From positions 62,001 through 126,000 of the forward strand of contig JAFRKA010000021.1 of NCBI GenBank assembly GCA_017432005.1: a stretch of DNA of 64,000 nt, in the 5' to 3' direction. Positions within the stretch are counted from its first letter, which is position 1. Every line of letters begins with the position of its first letter. The stretch is from Erysipelotrichaceae bacterium (lineage in GTDB: Bacteria; Bacillota_I; Bacilli_A; Erysipelotrichales; Erysipelotrichaceae). Under the pieces are notes generated by a model. It had not been told where the DNA came from. It searched no databases and saw only the letters and a program-made list of their open reading frames with translations. Position numbers and translations under genes: made by a program. Shown in pieces: positions 61,594 through 64,000 of the stretch.

Positions 61594-62133
61594 ATGGCTA
61601 ACAAAAAATACGACCCTAAAACTATCCGCGGTATCTCTATCTATCAGGATGAGAAGAGGACCGTCTATGCTCCGTTCTATTCCAAGAATGGCTATATTAT
61701 GACTCAGAGCAACACCGGACACTACATCAGCTATATGGTTGGTTACCTGACCTCGCTGGTGGTCTTTGAGATCGTCCTCATCTTAAGCAAATCTGTTCCG
61801 CTTTCGCTGCTTTCAGCTGTACTGGTGCTGATCATCAACTTCCTGTTCTTCTATTTCAATTTCCTGAAGAAAGCGGCAGTGATCGAAAACTACAGCAGGC
61901 AGCAGAAAGAAAACTTCATCATCAGACAGGCCAGACAGCTTGAATATGACAGGATCTATACCCTTATCATATGCTGTATCCTGCTGGTCGTCATCTTCTA
62001 CTTCTTCGCCCTGTGGCAGAAGCCTGAAGGTCTATACCTGTATATAATCATCATTTCCGGTATCGCTTCAGCGATCTACGGATTCGTGAACCTGGCGATA
62101 CTTATCTGTAAAAGAAAAATGGACAAAGAATGA
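61594..62133 (+). CDS. Membrane protein, function unknown
   Basis: A 179-aa protein from the ATG at 61594. A longer frame begins with TTG at 61576, but that would include the promoter. Four membrane segments are predicted, about residues 45-62, 65-83, 121-141 and 146-168, with a charged loop between the middle two. The N-terminus is soluble (KYDPKTIRGISIYQDEK). No family was recognised. It is divergent from the PTS IIA gene and the only plus-strand gene in this part. Confidence 0.75.
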   Translation: MANKKYDPKTIRGISIYQDEKRTVYAPFYSKNGYIMTQSNTGHYISYMVGYLTSLVVFEIVLILSKSVPLSLLSAVLVLIINFLFFYFNFLKKAAVIENYSRQQKENFIIRQARQLEYDRIYTLIICCILLVVIFYFFALWQKPEGLYLYIIIISGIASAIYGFVNLAILICKRKMDKE

Positions 62134-62153
62134 CCCGTCAATGACGGGTTTTC
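62132..62153 (+). terminator. Terminator after the 61594 gene
   Basis: An 8-bp stem ACCCGTCA/TGACGGGT directly at the stop codon followed by TTTCATTT on the plus strand. The computed loop is tiny, so the top pairs must open. Confidence 0.7.
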
Positions 62154-62172
62154 ATTTGCTCTGTCTGTATAA

Positions 62173-62196
62173 GAAAAAAAGACCTTCTGGTCTTTT
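62173..62196 (-). terminator. Terminator of yneF
   Basis: The stem AAAAGACC/GGTCTTTT with loop AGAA and added T residues on the minus strand overlaps the yneF stop codon. Confidence 0.85.
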
Positions 62197-62410
62197 ATTT
62201 CTGTCCCATCGACTTCATGATCGCACGGACCTGTGCCTCAGATGGTTTTCTGCCCATCTGTGAATACATTGCGCGGATCATCTTTTCGTTGATAGGCGGA
62301 TTTTCTTTAAGCTGCTTTTCAAAGTTCTTTCTCGTTACAAAATATGAGATCAGTGCTCCGACGACAGCTCCGCCGAGAAAATATAATAATGAGAACCAAA
62401 AATTTTCCAT
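62195..62410 (-). CDS. yneF: YneF family membrane protein (UPF0154)
   Basis: A 71-aa protein of unknown function, typical of Firmicutes and Mollicutes. One membrane segment (about 5-25, with GGAVVGALISYFVTRK) is followed by the family signature NPPINEKMIRAMYSQMGRKP (about 37-56) and the ending QVRAIMKSMG. SD GGAAGG lies about 8 nt upstream. A good promoter is placed just upstream. Confidence 0.93.
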   Translation of the reverse strand: MENFWFSLLYFLGGAVVGALISYFVTRKNFEKQLKENPPINEKMIRAMYSQMGRKPSEAQVRAIMKSMGQK

Positions 62411-62435
62411 ACAACACCTTCCTTATTCCTAAAAT

Positions 62436-62464
62436 ATTTTATATAAATTACTTTTATTTGTCTA
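62436..62464 (-). promoter_or_regulatory. Promoter of yneF
   Basis: -35 TAGACA (62459-62464, 5 of 6), 17-bp spacer, -10 TAAAAT (62436-62441, 5 of 6). It lies immediately after the structured RNA element, making that element a separate transcript. Confidence 0.65.
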
Positions 62465-62470
62465 TTAAGC

Positions 62471-62617
62471 CCTAATGGGTGAGAAATTTCCCTTTTCTCA
62501 AAAAGGTGGGCCGTCTATAACAACCTTCAGGATCCCTGTTTTAGGTCTTCAACACCGGTCGTTAATGTTCAACAGTCCGTAAATATCGTGTAGGAATTTC
62601 ATATATTCCCATTAGGT
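62471..62617 (-). ncRNA. Candidate structured RNA with 6S-like rod shape
   Basis: The ends pair perfectly over 9 bp (CCTAATGGG at 62608-62616 with CCCATTAGG at 62471-62479, minus-strand reading). Inside, after an uneven loop, GAAATTCC pairs with GGAAATTTC with one bulged A. An apical hairpin ACCT-CAGG/CCTG-AGGT is also possible. A perfect -10 TATAAT (62624-62629) puts the transcript start at 62617, one base before the stem. The size (about 147 nt), closing stem and open middle resemble 6S RNA, but no diagnostic sequence was recognised and no terminator is visible. There is no convincing open frame. Confidence 0.5.
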
Positions 62618-62623
62618 AATTTC

Positions 62624-62629
62624 ATTATA
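62624..62629 (-). promoter_or_regulatory. -10 box of the structured RNA
   Basis: A perfect TATAAT on the minus strand, with 6 nt to the predicted start at 62617. The -35 (TGGTTT, 17-bp spacer) is weak. Confidence 0.5.
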
Positions 62630-62678
62630 TTAATAAATATCAGTGAAAACCAGTCTTGACTTGAATACCGAAAATATG

Positions 62679-63263
62679 CTAAACAGGATCAGTTTTGCTG
62701 CTGAACGGCTTCATGATCTCCCGATAAACATTCTTGAGCTTTTCAACCTGTTCTTTGGTCGGATCAGGATCTAGCTGAAGGTTGTCAAAGCAGATCTCAT
62801 CTTTATAGAATTTCCCGTTTATGACCGAAAATAAATGAGGTGTCAGCAAAGTCTTATTTCCGTTTTCATCCTTGCCCAATATTTCGAAGAGATATTCAAA
62901 CAGCTGATCCTGTACTTCCTTCTCAGTCAGCGGTTCGTTCTCGTTGTAGACATCGATATAATATACGGTCACATCCAGTTCTCTCGCAACTTCATCTATG
63001 TAGCGACAGACTCTCTGACAGCAGCCGCAGTTGGCGCGGCCAAGATAAAATATTCCGGATGATTCCTGATCGATCGTATTGAAAAGCTCTGATACAGTGA
63101 TCAGCCTGAAATTATGATTAGTTGAACTGACACCTTCATAAGCCGACATATCAACATTACTGGAGATGATATCGTAGGTGTAATTTACTTCTGTTACTTC
63201 TTCCTTGCCCTTGCATGAACAAAGCATAAACATAAGCAGGAGAATTATCAGAATCTTTTTCAT
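62679..63263 (-). CDS. Thioredoxin-fold lipoprotein, putative thiol protein
   Basis: A 194-aa exported protein. The signal peptide ends in a lipobox LCSC (Cys about 17), so the mature protein should be lipid-anchored outside the membrane. The thioredoxin-like part has IFYLGRANCGCCQRVCRYID (about 71-90), where a CxCC motif and another Cys replace the usual CxxC. TPHLFSVINGKFY (about 142-154) carries the cis-Pro of the fold. It may exchange or reduce disulfides, or carry metal. It overlaps the upstream kinase gene by 1-3 bp. Confidence 0.78.
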   Translation of the reverse strand: MKKILIILLLMFMLCSCKGKEEVTEVNYTYDIISSNVDMSAYEGVSSTNHNFRLITVSELFNTIDQESSGIFYLGRANCGCCQRVCRYIDEVARELDVTVYYIDVYNENEPLTEKEVQDQLFEYLFEILGKDENGNKTLLTPHLFSVINGKFYKDEICFDNLQLDPDPTKEQVEKLKNVYREIMKPFSSKTDPV

Positions 63264-64000
63264 CAGATGGATCTGACCTCTGTATTGTTGAATACTTCCT
63301 CGATCTTTTCTTTCGAACCAAGATCATTGGACATGCATGTAGCCATAGATGCCGCATTGGCATACTTGAAGGACTCCATTGTATCTGCGCCTCTGATGAC
63401 ACCATAGATGAAGCCGGCAACCATCGAATCAGCTGATCCGGTGACATTTATCAGTGAATCAGGCTGATTATCACACATCAGTGTCTCTGATCCTGTAAAG
63501 ATATACGAAGGTTCATTAGGCGCACTGTAAAGGACGTTCTTTACTCCTTTTTCGATCAGTTCACATCCGACTTTCGAAATATCGCCGTTGACATTGCTTT
63601 TATTGAGTTTTACCGCAAAAAGTCCGGCATCCAGACATCTGTCTATTATTTCTCTGTCGCTGTCGATGACCACTTTGACACCGTCTAAGCACAGTTCATG
63701 AACCAGATCGATCATCTGATCCTTGATCTCATCTTCGATGTTTCCTGATAAGACGAAGATATCATCGGTATAGACAGAATTCAGTCTTGATTTGAAACGC
63801 TTGAACTCATCATCGGTTATATGCGGACCCTTGGCGTTGATCGATGTCTCATACGCGCTGTCCATCAGTTTGATGTTGATGCGGGTATTGTCATTGATTG
63901 TTGTAAACAAAGGCTGGATATTTGGGTAATGTGCGATGAATTCCAGATAGAAATCCTTTGTAAAACCGCCTAAAAAGCCAAGACAGACTGACGGGATACG
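63263..64000 (-). CDS. PfkB family hexose-phosphate kinase (FruK/LacC type), partial
   Basis: The N-terminus lies beyond the right edge; 245 codons are visible, open to the window end. The frame starts RIPSVCLGFLGGFTKDFYLE and continues to the family pattern NDNTRINIKL, which continues upstream of an internal TTG at 63910. Further motifs: AKGPHIT, VLSGNIED, VVIDSD and the C-terminal GSADSMVAGFIYGVIRG, the ATP/catalytic Asp site (usual GAGDSMVAGF; here Ala is Ser). It is a 1-phosphofructokinase or tagatose-6-phosphate kinase. The tagatose option would fit the nearby ketose-bisphosphate aldolase. Confidence 0.88.
   Translation of the reverse strand, partial: RIPSVCLGFLGGFTKDFYLEFIAHYPNIQPLFTTINDNTRINIKLMDSAYETSINAKGPHITDDEFKRFKSRLNSVYTDDIFVLSGNIEDEIKDQMIDLVHELCLDGVKVVIDSDREIIDRCLDAGLFAVKLNKSNVNGDISKVGCELIEKGVKNVLYSAPNEPSYIFTGSETLMCDNQPDSLINVTGSADSMVAGFIYGVIRGADTMESFKYANAASMATCMSNDLGSKEKIEEVFNNTEVRSI

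Noticed and set aside
62411..62678. Protein-coding gene in the yneF-lipoprotein gap
   Set aside because: No frame with a start, SD and sensible length was seen; the inverted-repeat structure points to RNA.

Overview
The window looks like chromosome from a low-to-moderate GC, Gram-positive, anaerobic Firmicute, most likely an Erysipelotrichia-type bacterium. The evidence is four tRNA-dependent T-box leaders, a B. subtilis-like gene order (alaS-ireB-mltG-udk-greA, parE-parC-plsY, yqeG-yqeH-yhbY-yqeK-rsfS-yqeM, cvpA-mutS2-uvrC), DUF1846 and DUF3196 proteins, an electron-bifurcating [FeFe] hydrogenase and several gat-type PTS components. Nearly all genes lie on the minus strand. Only trpS, rnhC, proS, a DUF1846 gene, plsY and one membrane protein are on the plus strand. 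No IS element, prophage, CRISPR array, tRNA or rRNA was seen.

Layout: 1-5800 holds a partial comEA, a thioester/SpaA-type surface protein, an Ig-like membrane-anchored protein, greA, udk, mltG, a DUF1292 gene and ireB. 5820-14150 holds T-box-alaS, an ECF S-component, recD2, mnmA, spx and T-box-trpS. 14185-20945 is a DNA-repair block (rmuC, a 56-aa membrane ORF, uvrC, mutS2, cvpA, divergent rnhC). 20980-28790 holds proS, T-box-thrS, a histone H1-like gene, a hydrolase and T-box-valS. 28808-33710 holds engB, lon, tig and a DUF3196 gene. 33784-41200 is a redox island: hydABC, then nfnAB with an NAD(P)HX dehydratase. 42756-52368 is one run of overlapping genes from parE to nth. 53057-61518 is dominated by a sugar-catabolic cluster: PTS IIA, IIB and IIC, two class II aldolases, a triosephosphate-isomerase paralogue, a VOC protein, two tandem YjbQ proteins and a Gfo/Idh dehydrogenase. 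61594-64000 holds a membrane protein, yneF, a candidate structured RNA, a thioredoxin-like lipoprotein and a partial PfkB sugar kinase.

The genes suggest a fermentative lifestyle. Sugar enters by PTS and is split by aldolases, reduced ferredoxin and NADH are disposed of as H2 by HydABC, and NADPH is made by NfnAB. Two signals deserve most attention. First, a -10 hexamer recurs 6-10 nt before start codons that lack a Shine-Dalgarno sequence, which predicts leaderless mRNAs beside ordinary SD-led ones. Second, the 53789-61518 cluster has an enzyme combination I cannot assign to a known pathway.

Limits: all functions are read from motifs and gene order by eye; no database search or folding program was run.
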